NCBI RefSeq assembly: GCF_004346925.1
Contig: NZ_CP031167.1
Coordinates: forward strand, 2,562,001 to 2,626,000
Direction of reading: 5' to 3'
Length of the DNA stretch: 64,000 bases
Source: Stenotrophomonas sp. ASS1
GTDB taxonomy: Bacteria > Pseudomonadota > Gammaproteobacteria > Xanthomonadales > Xanthomonadaceae
Of the stretch, positions 32,304 to 40,363 are shown piece after piece. The stretch's first letter is position 1. Every line of letters begins with the position of its first letter. The notes beneath the pieces are model-generated. The model had not been told where the DNA came from. It did no database searches and worked only from the letters and a program-made list of their open reading frames with translations. Both the position numbers and the translations under genes were made by a program.

Positions 32304-35252
32304 ATGAAACTGCCCTGCCCCTCCCCTCGCCCCCTGGCCATCGCGCTGTGCCTGGCCATGGCCTCCCCGTGCCTGCTGCCGGCCGCCGCCCATGCACAGG
32401 ACACTGCGGCCGCCATTCGCTGGCAGATCCCGGCTGGCCCGCTCGACCAGGCCCTGACCGCGTTCGGCCAGCAGTCGGGCCTGTCCATCGCTGCCGATGC
32501 GCGTCTGACCCGCGGCCGCCACAGCAGCGGTGTGCAGGCCATGCTCGGTACTGACGCCGCATTGGCGCAGCTGCTGGCCGGCACCGGCCTGGCCTTCCAG
32601 CGTGATGCCAGCGGCGTGGTGCTGCAGGCGGCACCTACCGCTGAAGCCGGGGTACGCCAGATCGGCACCCTGCGCGTGGCTGGCCAGGCCGGCGAAGGCG
32701 CTTCACCGTGGGGGCTTGCCGATGCCGATGCGGTCTACCGTGACAGCGGCTCCCGCGTGCACCTGGACCATCAGCAACTGGAACGCTTCCGCGGCCAGTC
32801 GATCGGCGACGTGCTGGCCGGTGCGGTGGGCGTGCACACCGCTGACGTTCGCAACGGCGGTGCGCTGGACGTCAACATCCGCGGCCTGCAGGGCCAGAAC
32901 CGGGTGCCGGTGATCATCGACGGCGGCCAGCAGGCCATCGACGTGTACCGCGGCTATGCCGGCGTGCAGCAGCGCAGTTATCTCGACCCGGACCTGATCA
33001 GCGCGATCAGCATCGAGAAGGGGCCGAGCCTGGCCGCCAATGCCGCCAGCGCGATCGGCGGCGTGGTCTACATGGAAACGTTGAACGTCGATGACATCCT
33101 CGACGATGGCCAGACCTGGGGCCTGCGCGTGCGCGGCGGCGTGGCCGACAACAGCATCGACCGCACCCGCACCTTCAAGCAGATCGCGCGCGGCAGCGAC
33201 AACCGCAACAGCCTGCGCGACCCGCGCGACTGGAATGGCAGCGTGGCCTTCGCCCAGCGTGGCGAAGACTGGCAGCTGGTCGCGGCCTATGCGCGGCGCC
33301 GCCAGGGCAACTTCTTCGCCGGCAGCAACGGTGCGCATCGCTACGACAACCAGCACCTGTCCAGCGGCGGTACCGGCATGTCCAGCCAGGCCGTATCCAA
33401 GCTCTTCCATCCGGGCGATGAAGTGCTCAACACGCATACCGACAACGAATCGGCATTGCTGAAATTCACCTGGACGCCCAACCCGGACCAGCGGTTGGAG
33501 CTGAGCCACCGCTACTTCAACTCCAGCTTCGGCGAGATCATGCCGTCGGCGATCGGACGCGTGGGCGAGTCCAACGAATGGGTGACCTACGTGGACAAGG
33601 CCAACACCATGTTCCAGTTCGAGCCGGGAAAAATGCGGGTCAACGCCACCTCGCTGCGCCACCGCTACCGGCCCGAGGCACATCCGTGGCTGGACCTGAG
33701 CAGCACGCTGTGGTTCACCACCGCCACCAGCCGCATGTTCAACAGCAACATCGCCAACACGCCGCTGTTCAAGGACGTGCCCAACGACCAGATGCCCGAC
33801 ACGCTGGGCGAGACCTACGGCCCCGGACTGCAGTCGGACGTGAAGACCCAGCGCTGGGGCGTGGACAGCAGCAACACCACGCGCTTCAGCAATGATCTGG
33901 GCGACTGGACGCTGCGCTATGGCGCCTCCTTCCAGCACGAGGACACCGCGCCCAACTCACCGGTGCTGCCGGTGGATTTCAACAACAACCGCTACCTGCG
34001 CTCGGGCACGCGCCGCGAGGCCAGCGTCGTCGCCTCGCTGCAATGGCAGCCGTGGGACTGGCTGTCGCTGACTGCCGGCGGCCGCTTCACCGACTACCGC
34101 ACCCGCGACCGCAACCGCGTGGCCTTCGTCAGTGAATCGCGCGACCTGCGCTACACCTTCGCGCGCCTGAGCAAGGGCGGCCAGCTGCTGCCGGGCTGGT
34201 ACAAGGAGTGGTACCCGGATGCACAGGGCAACTACACCTACGACTCGCTGCGCGCCACGCCCTATGGCGACAGCACGCTGGGCCAGGCCTACGATTTCGA
34301 CGGCTTCACTCCTGATCCGCGCGGCGCCAACGGTTTCTATACCAAGCAGATTCCCACCGCCTGGGGCTACAAGCCGGCGATCCGGCGTTCCGGCCACGGC
34401 TTCGCTCCGTATGCAGAGGCGCGCTTCAACCTCGACCAGGACATGTTCTTCTACGTGAAGTACGCGCAGGGCTGGAAGATGCCCAGCCTGTTCGAGTCGA
34501 CGCTGGGCAACAGCACCTCGGCGCCGGTGGCTGACCTGAAGCCGGAGAAGAACCGCTCGTGGGACATCGGCTTCAGCCTGCTCAAGCAGGACCTGTGGCG
34601 CGACGGTGACCGCCTGGCGTTCAAGGTGGCCTGGTTCAAGAACGATATCGACAACGCGATCACCCGTCGCTTCGATTCCAGCAACTGGGCGTTCTACGTC
34701 GACAACGTCGACAACTACACGGTGTCTGGCTATGAGCTGCAATCCGGTTATGACGCCGGCATCGCCTACCTGGACCTGTCGGCCAGCTACTACCAGCGCG
34801 CGCGTACCTGCGATGCGGCCACCGCCAAGCGCCTGCGCGAAGACCCCTATGCGAAGTGGAGCAAGCTGGACACCACTCCGGACTGCGTGGACGGCGGCTT
34901 CGGCACCTCGTTCGTCAACGCGCAGAACCCACCGAAGTACTCGATTCACAGCACGCTGGGCTTCCGCCTGTTCGACAAGCGGCTGGATACCGGCATCCGC
35001 CGCACCTACAACAGCGGCCCCACCCACGAACTGGACAAGCCCTGGAACACCACCGGCTCGACCGGCCTGCAGAACATCTACCTGCCGACCGCGATCTATG
35101 ACTTCTACGCACGCTGGCAGTTCACACCGCGCAGCGAAGTGGAGCTGGTGGTCAGCAACCTGCGCAACACCTACTACATGGACACGCTGGCGATGAGCCT
35201 GATGCCGGGCCCGGGGCGCACCACGCGGCTGAACTTCACCGCACGCTTCTGA
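32304..35252 (+). CDS. TonB-dependent transducer (receptor with signalling domain)
   Basis: A 982-residue outer-membrane receptor. The signal peptide ends AAAHAQ (about residue 32). Next is the STN signalling domain (about 38-110; WQIPAGPLDQALTAFGQQSG and LLAGTGLAFQRDASGVVLQ), which contacts FecR. A plug and barrel follow, ending in TTRLNFTARF. The plug carries VNIRGLQGQNRVPVIIDG and ISIEKGPSLAANAASAIGG, reminiscent of heme/hemophore-type receptors, so heme or a xenosiderophore are both possible ligands. The FecI/FecR genes directly upstream complete a cell-surface signalling system. Confidence 0.88.
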   Translation: MKLPCPSPRPLAIALCLAMASPCLLPAAAHAQDTAAAIRWQIPAGPLDQALTAFGQQSGLSIAADARLTRGRHSSGVQAMLGTDAALAQLLAGTGLAFQRDASGVVLQAAPTAEAGVRQIGTLRVAGQAGEGASPWGLADADAVYRDSGSRVHLDHQQLERFRGQSIGDVLAGAVGVHTADVRNGGALDVNIRGLQGQNRVPVIIDGGQQAIDVYRGYAGVQQRSYLDPDLISAISIEKGPSLAANAASAIGGVVYMETLNVDDILDDGQTWGLRVRGGVADNSIDRTRTFKQIARGSDNRNSLRDPRDWNGSVAFAQRGEDWQLVAAYARRRQGNFFAGSNGAHRYDNQHLSSGGTGMSSQAVSKLFHPGDEVLNTHTDNESALLKFTWTPNPDQRLELSHRYFNSSFGEIMPSAIGRVGESNEWVTYVDKANTMFQFEPGKMRVNATSLRHRYRPEAHPWLDLSSTLWFTTATSRMFNSNIANTPLFKDVPNDQMPDTLGETYGPGLQSDVKTQRWGVDSSNTTRFSNDLGDWTLRYGASFQHEDTAPNSPVLPVDFNNNRYLRSGTRREASVVASLQWQPWDWLSLTAGGRFTDYRTRDRNRVAFVSESRDLRYTFARLSKGGQLLPGWYKEWYPDAQGNYTYDSLRATPYGDSTLGQAYDFDGFTPDPRGANGFYTKQIPTAWGYKPAIRRSGHGFAPYAEARFNLDQDMFFYVKYAQGWKMPSLFESTLGNSTSAPVADLKPEKNRSWDIGFSLLKQDLWRDGDRLAFKVAWFKNDIDNAITRRFDSSNWAFYVDNVDNYTVSGYELQSGYDAGIAYLDLSASYYQRARTCDAATAKRLREDPYAKWSKLDTTPDCVDGGFGTSFVNAQNPPKYSIHSTLGFRLFDKRLDTGIRRTYNSGPTHELDKPWNTTGSTGLQNIYLPTAIYDFYARWQFTPRSEVELVVSNLRNTYYMDTLAMSLMPGPGRTTRLNFTARF

Positions 35253-35270
35253 GTGCTTCAGAAACAGCAA

Positions 35271-35300
35271 CGCCCCGGGGAGATCATCCCCGGGGCGCTT
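35271..35300 (+). terminator. intrinsic terminator of the transducer gene
   Basis: Ten-base perfect stem CGCCCCGGGG/CCCCGGGGCG with a seven-base loop, 18 bases after the stop, followed by CTTGCTTG. Confidence 0.75.
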
Positions 35301-35344
35301 GCTTGCGGCCGCTCACGCTCTGGAAGAGGCCAACCGTGGTTCTG

Positions 35345-35371
35345 GTAGGCGCCAACCTTGGTTGGCGCAAC
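35345..35371 (+). repeat. SMAG/REP palindrome
   Basis: GTAG head with stem GCGCCAACC/GGTTGGCGC, between the convergent transducer and mdtI genes. Confidence 0.85.
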
Positions 35372-35377
35372 GATGCA

Positions 35378-35701
35378 TCACTTCGCGGTACTCAGCAGCA
35401 GCACTGCAATAGTGACCAGCGCAATGCCGACCCAGCCGATCGGACGCAGGCGGTTGCCGAACAACAGGCGGCCGCAGGTAGCGGTACCGATCACGCCGAT
35501 CGCACCCCACATCGCATAGGCGGTGGCCAGGTCCATGTAACGCACGGCCTGGCCCAGCAGGGCAAAGGCGATCCAGACCATGACGATCGCAGCTACGCCC
35601 CAGCGCCAGCGGCGGAAGCCTTCCGACTTGGCCACCATCATGTTGGCGGCGACGTCGATCAAGGCCGAACAGATCACGAAAAACAGGGCCAGGGTATTCA
35701 T
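35378..35701 (-). CDS. mdtI: SMR-family spermidine exporter subunit MdtI
   Basis: A 107-residue small multidrug resistance protein with four membrane segments. It carries the SALIDVAANMMVAKSEGFRRWRWG opening typical of MdtI/EmrE-like proteins, with an acidic residue in segment 1, and the later AYAMWGAIGVIGTATCG. MdtI and MdtJ act as a heterodimer that exports spermidine. Its start ATG shares a base with the mdtJ stop (TGATG), giving a two-gene operon mdtJ-mdtI. Some SMR pairs export other cations, so the substrate is inferred from family. Confidence 0.83.
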   Translation of the reverse strand: MNTLALFFVICSALIDVAANMMVAKSEGFRRWRWGVAAIVMVWIAFALLGQAVRYMDLATAYAMWGAIGVIGTATCGRLLFGNRLRPIGWVGIALVTIAVLLLSTAK

Positions 35702-36054
35702 CAGTGCGCCTCCCCGAGGGTGACGCAGACGATGCCGACCACTGCCAGCACCAGGCCGGCCAGCTGCTGCAGCGACAGGCTTTCACCGAAGACGGTGAGG
35801 CCGACCACAGTGAGCAGGGTCAGGCCGAGGCCTTCCCATACCGCATAGGCCACGCCCACGGCGATGCGGCGCACCGACTGCGCGAGGAAGAAGTAGGACA
35901 GCGCCAGCGCGCCGGCCATGATCAGATAGCCGGTCCAGCCGCCATCGCGAGCGGCATGGGCCATGAACGAGGTGCCGACCACTTCGGCGACGATCGCCAC
36001 GGTCAGGCAGGCCCAGGCGACCAGCGCGCCACGGGCGGGAACAGTACGGGACAT
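35701..36054 (-). CDS. mdtJ: SMR-family spermidine exporter subunit MdtJ
   Basis: A 117-residue SMR protein with four membrane segments: LTVAIVAEVVGTSFMAHAARDGGW contains the essential segment-1 glutamate, followed by YFFLAQSVRRIAVGVAYAVWEGLG, the SMR signature with the AYAxWxGxG word. ATG 36054 (MSRTVPARG) is chosen; a longer frame begins in the intergenic region. It is the first gene of the exporter operon, divergent from a LysR-type regulator gene. Confidence 0.85.
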   Translation of the reverse strand: MSRTVPARGALVAWACLTVAIVAEVVGTSFMAHAARDGGWTGYLIMAGALALSYFFLAQSVRRIAVGVAYAVWEGLGLTLLTVVGLTVFGESLSLQQLAGLVLAVVGIVCVTLGEAH

Positions 36055-36214
36055 GTGAAGCTCCTTGCAGGGCGGGGACCACGCCGCCTCATCAATGGAT
36101 CCACGCCGAGCGTGGAGGGTCCGGAACGCCCCGCACACGGGGGCGACGGAAGCCAGTATCATCGCCTTTTACGGTGGTATCAAAATGGATTCCATCGACA
36201 GGAGCGATGGATCA

Positions 36215-37066
36215 ATGCCCTACTCCCCTGAATCCCTGCAGGCCTTCGTGGAAGCCGCGGCGCTGGGCTCGTTCTCGGCGGCGGCGCGGCGCCTGCGCAA
36301 GACCCAGTCGACGGTCAGCACCGCCATTGCCCACCTGGAAGCCGACCTTGGCGTGAGCCTGTTCGACCGCAGCGGGCGCTACCCGCAGCTGACCGAGGCC
36401 GGGCGCCAGGTACTTGGGCACGCGCAGGAAATCCTGGCTGCCGATGCCCGCCTGCAGCAGTTGAGCGTGCGCCTGGCCGCACCGGTCGAACCGCGCCTGA
36501 CCGTGGCGTTCTCCGACGTCTACCAACTGGACCCGGAACAACGGGTGCTGCAACGCTTCGCCGAGGCGTTCCCGGAGATCGAGCTGGAATGGCTGGATGC
36601 CGAGGGCGAGGACGTGCTGGAACTGGTGAGCAACGGACGCGCCACGCTGGGTCTGCTGCCACGGCAGGAGCACTATCCGGACGGACTGGTGGCACGTCCG
36701 CTGGCGCACCACAGCGAACTGTCGGTGTATGTGGCGCGCGAGCATCCGCTGGCCAGCGCTGGCCGTCGCGCCGCCGCACAGCTGGCGCGGCATAGACAGG
36801 TGCGCTTGAGCGCGGAAGTCGATCAATCCCGCGTGGTCACTGGCCTGGCCTGGACCGCCACCGATTACCTGATGGTGATGGAAATGGCCGAGGACGGCCT
36901 CGGCTGGGCCGAACTACCGCGCGCACTGGTACAGCGCTACGACCGCGGGCGGCTGGTGGAACTGCTGCTGCCCGGCTGGCCACGGCGCATCCACAGCGAC
37001 CTGCTGTGGCGCCGCGACACGCCGCCAGGCCCAGCCGCACTATGGTGGGCCGACGCGTTGGGGTGA
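36215..37066 (+). CDS. LysR-type transcriptional regulator
   Basis: A 283-residue LTTR. The N-terminal winged HTH is SLQAFVEAAALGSFSAAARRLRKTQSTVSTAIAHLEADLG, followed by LFDRSGRYPQLTEAGRQVL. The periplasmic-binding-like effector domain follows from about residue 85. The start at 36215 is supported by AGGAG ten bases upstream; ATG 36185 is an in-frame alternative. It is divergent from mdtJI, with 160 bases between the starts, so it probably controls the exporter operon. The intergenic region has TATCA words at 36157 and near 36178 flanking an interrupted dyad, a possible binding site. Confidence 0.87.
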   Translation: MPYSPESLQAFVEAAALGSFSAAARRLRKTQSTVSTAIAHLEADLGVSLFDRSGRYPQLTEAGRQVLGHAQEILAADARLQQLSVRLAAPVEPRLTVAFSDVYQLDPEQRVLQRFAEAFPEIELEWLDAEGEDVLELVSNGRATLGLLPRQEHYPDGLVARPLAHHSELSVYVAREHPLASAGRRAAAQLARHRQVRLSAEVDQSRVVTGLAWTATDYLMVMEMAEDGLGWAELPRALVQRYDRGRLVELLLPGWPRRIHSDLLWRRDTPPGPAALWWADALG

Positions 37067-37069
37067 ACC

Positions 37070-37138
37070 GAAAAAGGGGACGGAGGGGATTAAGTCGTTT
37101 GTGCCACAAACGACTTAATCCCCTCCGTCCCCTTTTTC
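37070..37138. terminator. perfect 69-base palindrome, probable bidirectional terminator
   Basis: Two 34-base arms separated by a single base. The left arm starts GAAAAAGGGGACGGAGGGGA and continues with the word ATTAAGTCGTTT. It lies three bases after the lysR stop and between convergent genes, and the A/T ends give a U run in both directions. The same arm sequence recurs at 42143-42172 (one arm only) and 44331-44408 (two arms). Confidence 0.85.
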
Positions 37139-37140
37139 AG

Positions 37141-37164
37141 TTGCCGGCCAGCGGCCGGCACTAC
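37141..37164 (-). repeat. SMAG/REP palindrome
   Basis: GCCGGCC/GGCCGGC palindrome with a GTAG head on the minus strand, directly abutting the 69-base palindrome and four bases from the peptidase stop codon. Confidence 0.85.
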
Positions 37165-37167
37165 CGA

Positions 37168-38088
37168 TCAGCGATGGGCCAGCGCGTAATCCAGCGCCGA
37201 GCACACTGCGGCCACCTGTGCGTCGTTGCACTGCTGCGGGGTCGCACGCGGGCTGTCCGGGTAGACCTCGGTGGTGGTGGTGTACTTCGCACCCGTAATG
37301 CCGGCGCACAGGCCCAGCTTCACCAGCGGGTACTCGATCACGCCATGGGCCACCACCGGCGAACCGATGATCTCGCCCTTGTCGTCGGCCGGCGCGATGT
37401 GAGTAACCTTTTCCACTGCGGCGATCACCGCCTGCTGGAAGGCCGCCTGCGGGGCCTCGCTGTCGTCCACCAGATAGAAGCCATCCGGAATCAGGCCCGG
37501 CTCGAACGGCTTGCCGTCACGCGCGGCCAGCGCCGGGCGGAACTCGCTCTCGTCGCTGTCGGTGGTTTCGTGCAGGTCGATGTGCAGTACGAACTGGTCC
37601 TTGATCGGTGTGATCAGCTCGATCAACGCGGTCGACTCACGGGCCGGGCCATCGGCGCGGAAGTTGCGGTTCGGGTCGATTGCATCGAAGTTCCAGCGGT
37701 TGATGCGCTCGAAGCCCCACGGATTCACGCACGGCGCCACCAACAGGTTTGCCTTGCCGGCATAGTCGGCAGCGTGCTTTTCGAGGAACTCCAGCGCGCC
37801 CATCACGCCGCTGGTCTCGTAGCCATGCACGCCACCGGTGACCAGCGCGGCCGGCAGCGCCGGGTTCCAGTCGCGGCTGCGCAGGGCGAACAGGGTATAG
37901 GTCTCGCCGGCGTAGTCGAGCTGGCCATAGGCCACCTTGTCGAAGCGCGAAGCCAGTGCCTCGATGCGCGGCAGCACTTCCTCGTCATAGCGACGCAGGC
38001 GCTGCTGGCGGCCACGCCACGCCTCCCGTTCCGCCGCTCCCCACGGCTGGCCAGGGGTTCCGACGGGGTAGAAAGCGGCTTGGGACAT
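37168..38088 (-). CDS. M14-family metallocarboxypeptidase
   Basis: A 306-residue zinc carboxypeptidase-like protein without a signal peptide. The zinc ligands are H88 and E91 (GGVHGYET) and H173 (HIDLHET). The substrate carboxylate-binding stretch is NPWGFERINRWNFDAIDPNR, and the catalytic glutamate is probably in TTTTEVYPD near the C-terminus. Members cleave C-terminal amino acids from peptides or peptidoglycan fragments. The start at 38088 (MSQAAFYP) is preferred. It is divergent from the FecA-like receptor gene and convergent with the lysR gene. Confidence 0.85.
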   Translation of the reverse strand: MSQAAFYPVGTPGQPWGAAEREAWRGRQQRLRRYDEEVLPRIEALASRFDKVAYGQLDYAGETYTLFALRSRDWNPALPAALVTGGVHGYETSGVMGALEFLEKHAADYAGKANLLVAPCVNPWGFERINRWNFDAIDPNRNFRADGPARESTALIELITPIKDQFVLHIDLHETTDSDESEFRPALAARDGKPFEPGLIPDGFYLVDDSEAPQAAFQQAVIAAVEKVTHIAPADDKGEIIGSPVVAHGVIEYPLVKLGLCAGITGAKYTTTTEVYPDSPRATPQQCNDAQVAAVCSALDYALAHR

Positions 38089-38175
38089 GGCAGATCTCAG
38101 CGAGTCAGGAAGCAATCATCCACTTTACCACCGGCCCATCAGCATGAACCGGAGGTGCATTCCATTGGCGAATGG

Positions 38176-38196
38176 AATCAGCAATAATTCTCATTT
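38176..38196 (+). promoter_or_regulatory. Fur-like box upstream of the FecA-like receptor
   Basis: A/T-rich segment ending in AATAATTCTCATTT, sharing ATTCTCATT with the Fur box of the fecIR-like operon. It lies 24 bases before the receptor start and fits iron repression. The dyad is imperfect. Confidence 0.6.
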
Positions 38197-38219
38197 ACGC
38201 CCTTCCACGACCTGCATCG

Positions 38220-40301
38220 ATGCCCATCCACGCCCCGCAAACGGCCCGCCTGCCGCTGGCTGCCGCCCTCGCCCTGTGTCTGCTCCCGGCCACCCGCGCC
38301 TTCGCCCAGGACGGCGCCACCACGCTGGACAGCATCCAGGTCTCCGGCAGCTGGCTGGGCACCGGCCTGCACGACAGCGTGAAGAGCTTCGCTGGCGCGC
38401 GCACCGTGGTGGACCGTCAGCGCATCGAAGCCAGCGGCGCGGCCAGCATCGGCGATGCCATGCGCCGCATCCCCGGCGTGCAGGTCACCGACAACTCCGG
38501 CACCGCCGGCAGTTCGGTCTCGCTGAACATCGGCGTGCGCGGCCTGACCGGGCGCTACTCGCCGCGCTCGACCGTGCTGCTCGATGGCGTGCCGCTGGCA
38601 GTGGCGCCGTATGGCCAGCCGCAGCTGTCGTTCGCGCCGACCAGCCTGTCCAACATCGAATCGATCGACGTGGTGCGCGGTGGCGGCGCGGTGCGCTACG
38701 GCCCGCAGAACGTGGGCGGCATCATCAACTTCAGCACCCGCGCCATTCCCACCGAGGCCGGCCTGCACGGTGAGGCCGGCGTGCGCTACACCGCCTACGA
38801 CCACGGCGGCGGAGACAGCACCCAGTACAACGCCTTCCTCGGTGGCACCGGCGACAACGGCCTGGGCGCGGCCCTGCTGTACTCCGGCCAGGATGGCCGC
38901 GACTGGCGGCAGGGCAGCGATGACCGTTTCAACGACCTCGCGCTGAAGTTCGCCTATGCCATCGACGAACAGCAGGAACTGCGCGCCAAGCTGTCCTACT
39001 ACGATGTGCGTTCGCTGACCCCGGGTGGCCTGACCCGCGCCCAGTACGAGGCCGACCCGTTCCAGAACACCCGCCCCACCGATTTCTGGAAAGGCCACCG
39101 CACCGGCATCGACCTGGGTTACACCAACACGCTGTCGGCCAACAGCGAGTTCGAGGTACTGGCCTATTACAACGAAAGCAGCCGTGCCAGCTCGCTGATC
39201 AACGCCGCCAACACCCAGCTGACCGTGCAGCCGCGCGACTACCGTGTGCTCGGCATCGAGCCGCGCTATACCCAGCGCCTGCACTGGGGCGCCAGCGTGC
39301 ACGACATCACCGCCGGCTACCGCTTCCTGCGCGAGCGCGGCAACGACCGCAGCTACACCGTCACCCGCCGTACCGGCGTGGCCAGCGCCACCAACCGCTT
39401 CGACAATGCCACCGACGCACACGCCTTCTATATCGACGACCGCATCGCCATCGGCCAGTGGCGCATTACCCCGGGCGTGCGCATGGAGTGGATCGACATG
39501 GACCGCCGCCAGGCGGGTGGTACGGCAACCTTCAGCAGCCGCAACGACAAGGCCCTGCCCTCGATCAACGTCGCCTACCTGCTGACCCCGCAGCTGACCG
39601 TGTTCGGCAACTACACCACCTCGTTCGGGCCGGTGCAGAACATCCAGCTGAACTCACAGACCGCCAGCAACCCGCTGAATCCGGAAATCGCCAAGACCAC
39701 CGAACTCGGTGCGCGCTGGCAGGACGGTGCACTGCGCGCGGAAGTGACCGTGTTCAAGATGCGCTTCGACAACCAGATCCTGCAGGTGCCGGGCATCACC
39801 CCGCCAACCTTCCAGAACATCGGCGCCACCGACCACAAGGGCGTGGAAAGCGCGCTGGAGTACCGCTTCGCCGAAGACAGCGCACTGGCCGGTCTGGAGC
39901 TGTACGCCAACTACACCTGGACCAAGGCGATCCAGCAGTCCGGCGACAACCGTGGCCTGGACGTGCCGTTCTACTCGCGCGACACCGACAGCGTCGGCGC
40001 ACGCTATGCACTGGCCGGCTGGACCTTCAATGTCTCCAGCACCCACCAGAGCGGCCAGTTCTCCGATGCGGCCAACACCTGGGCCGAGAGCGCCGATGCG
40101 CGCGTGGGCCGCGTGCCGGGCGTACGCCTGTGGAATGCGCAGGTGGCCTGGCAGGTGCCGGGACTGGGTGACAGCGAGATCGCGCTGGGGGTCAACAACC
40201 TGGCCGACAAGCGCTGGTACACCCGCAACGTCGATGGCAACGCCGGCCGCATGGTGGCTGCGCCGCGCACCTTCTACGTGCAGGGCCGCTACCGCTTCTG
40301 A
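38220..40301 (+). CDS. fecA: FecA-like TonB-dependent iron receptor without signalling domain
   Basis: A 693-residue outer-membrane receptor. The signal peptide ends ATRAFAQ (about residue 30). The plug is strongly FecA-like: the GDAMRRIPGVQVTDNSGT segment, then LNIGVRGLTGRYSPRSTVLL with DGVPLAVAPYGQPQLSF after it, and VVRGGGAVRYGPQNVGGIIN. The barrel ends in YVQGRYRF. There is no N-terminal STN domain, so it transports but does not signal, and no fecIR genes adjoin. Ferric citrate is the natural candidate ligand by family, and I recall FecA homologues at about this map position in S. maltophilia. A Fur-like box lies just upstream. Confidence 0.8.
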   Translation: MPIHAPQTARLPLAAALALCLLPATRAFAQDGATTLDSIQVSGSWLGTGLHDSVKSFAGARTVVDRQRIEASGAASIGDAMRRIPGVQVTDNSGTAGSSVSLNIGVRGLTGRYSPRSTVLLDGVPLAVAPYGQPQLSFAPTSLSNIESIDVVRGGGAVRYGPQNVGGIINFSTRAIPTEAGLHGEAGVRYTAYDHGGGDSTQYNAFLGGTGDNGLGAALLYSGQDGRDWRQGSDDRFNDLALKFAYAIDEQQELRAKLSYYDVRSLTPGGLTRAQYEADPFQNTRPTDFWKGHRTGIDLGYTNTLSANSEFEVLAYYNESSRASSLINAANTQLTVQPRDYRVLGIEPRYTQRLHWGASVHDITAGYRFLRERGNDRSYTVTRRTGVASATNRFDNATDAHAFYIDDRIAIGQWRITPGVRMEWIDMDRRQAGGTATFSSRNDKALPSINVAYLLTPQLTVFGNYTTSFGPVQNIQLNSQTASNPLNPEIAKTTELGARWQDGALRAEVTVFKMRFDNQILQVPGITPPTFQNIGATDHKGVESALEYRFAEDSALAGLELYANYTWTKAIQQSGDNRGLDVPFYSRDTDSVGARYALAGWTFNVSSTHQSGQFSDAANTWAESADARVGRVPGVRLWNAQVAWQVPGLGDSEIALGVNNLADKRWYTRNVDGNAGRMVAAPRTFYVQGRYRF

Positions 40302-40363
40302 CGCAGTAACCGCCCGATGCAGTGACTGCGGCGATCACAGTGGCGGCGTATCATGCCGCCACC

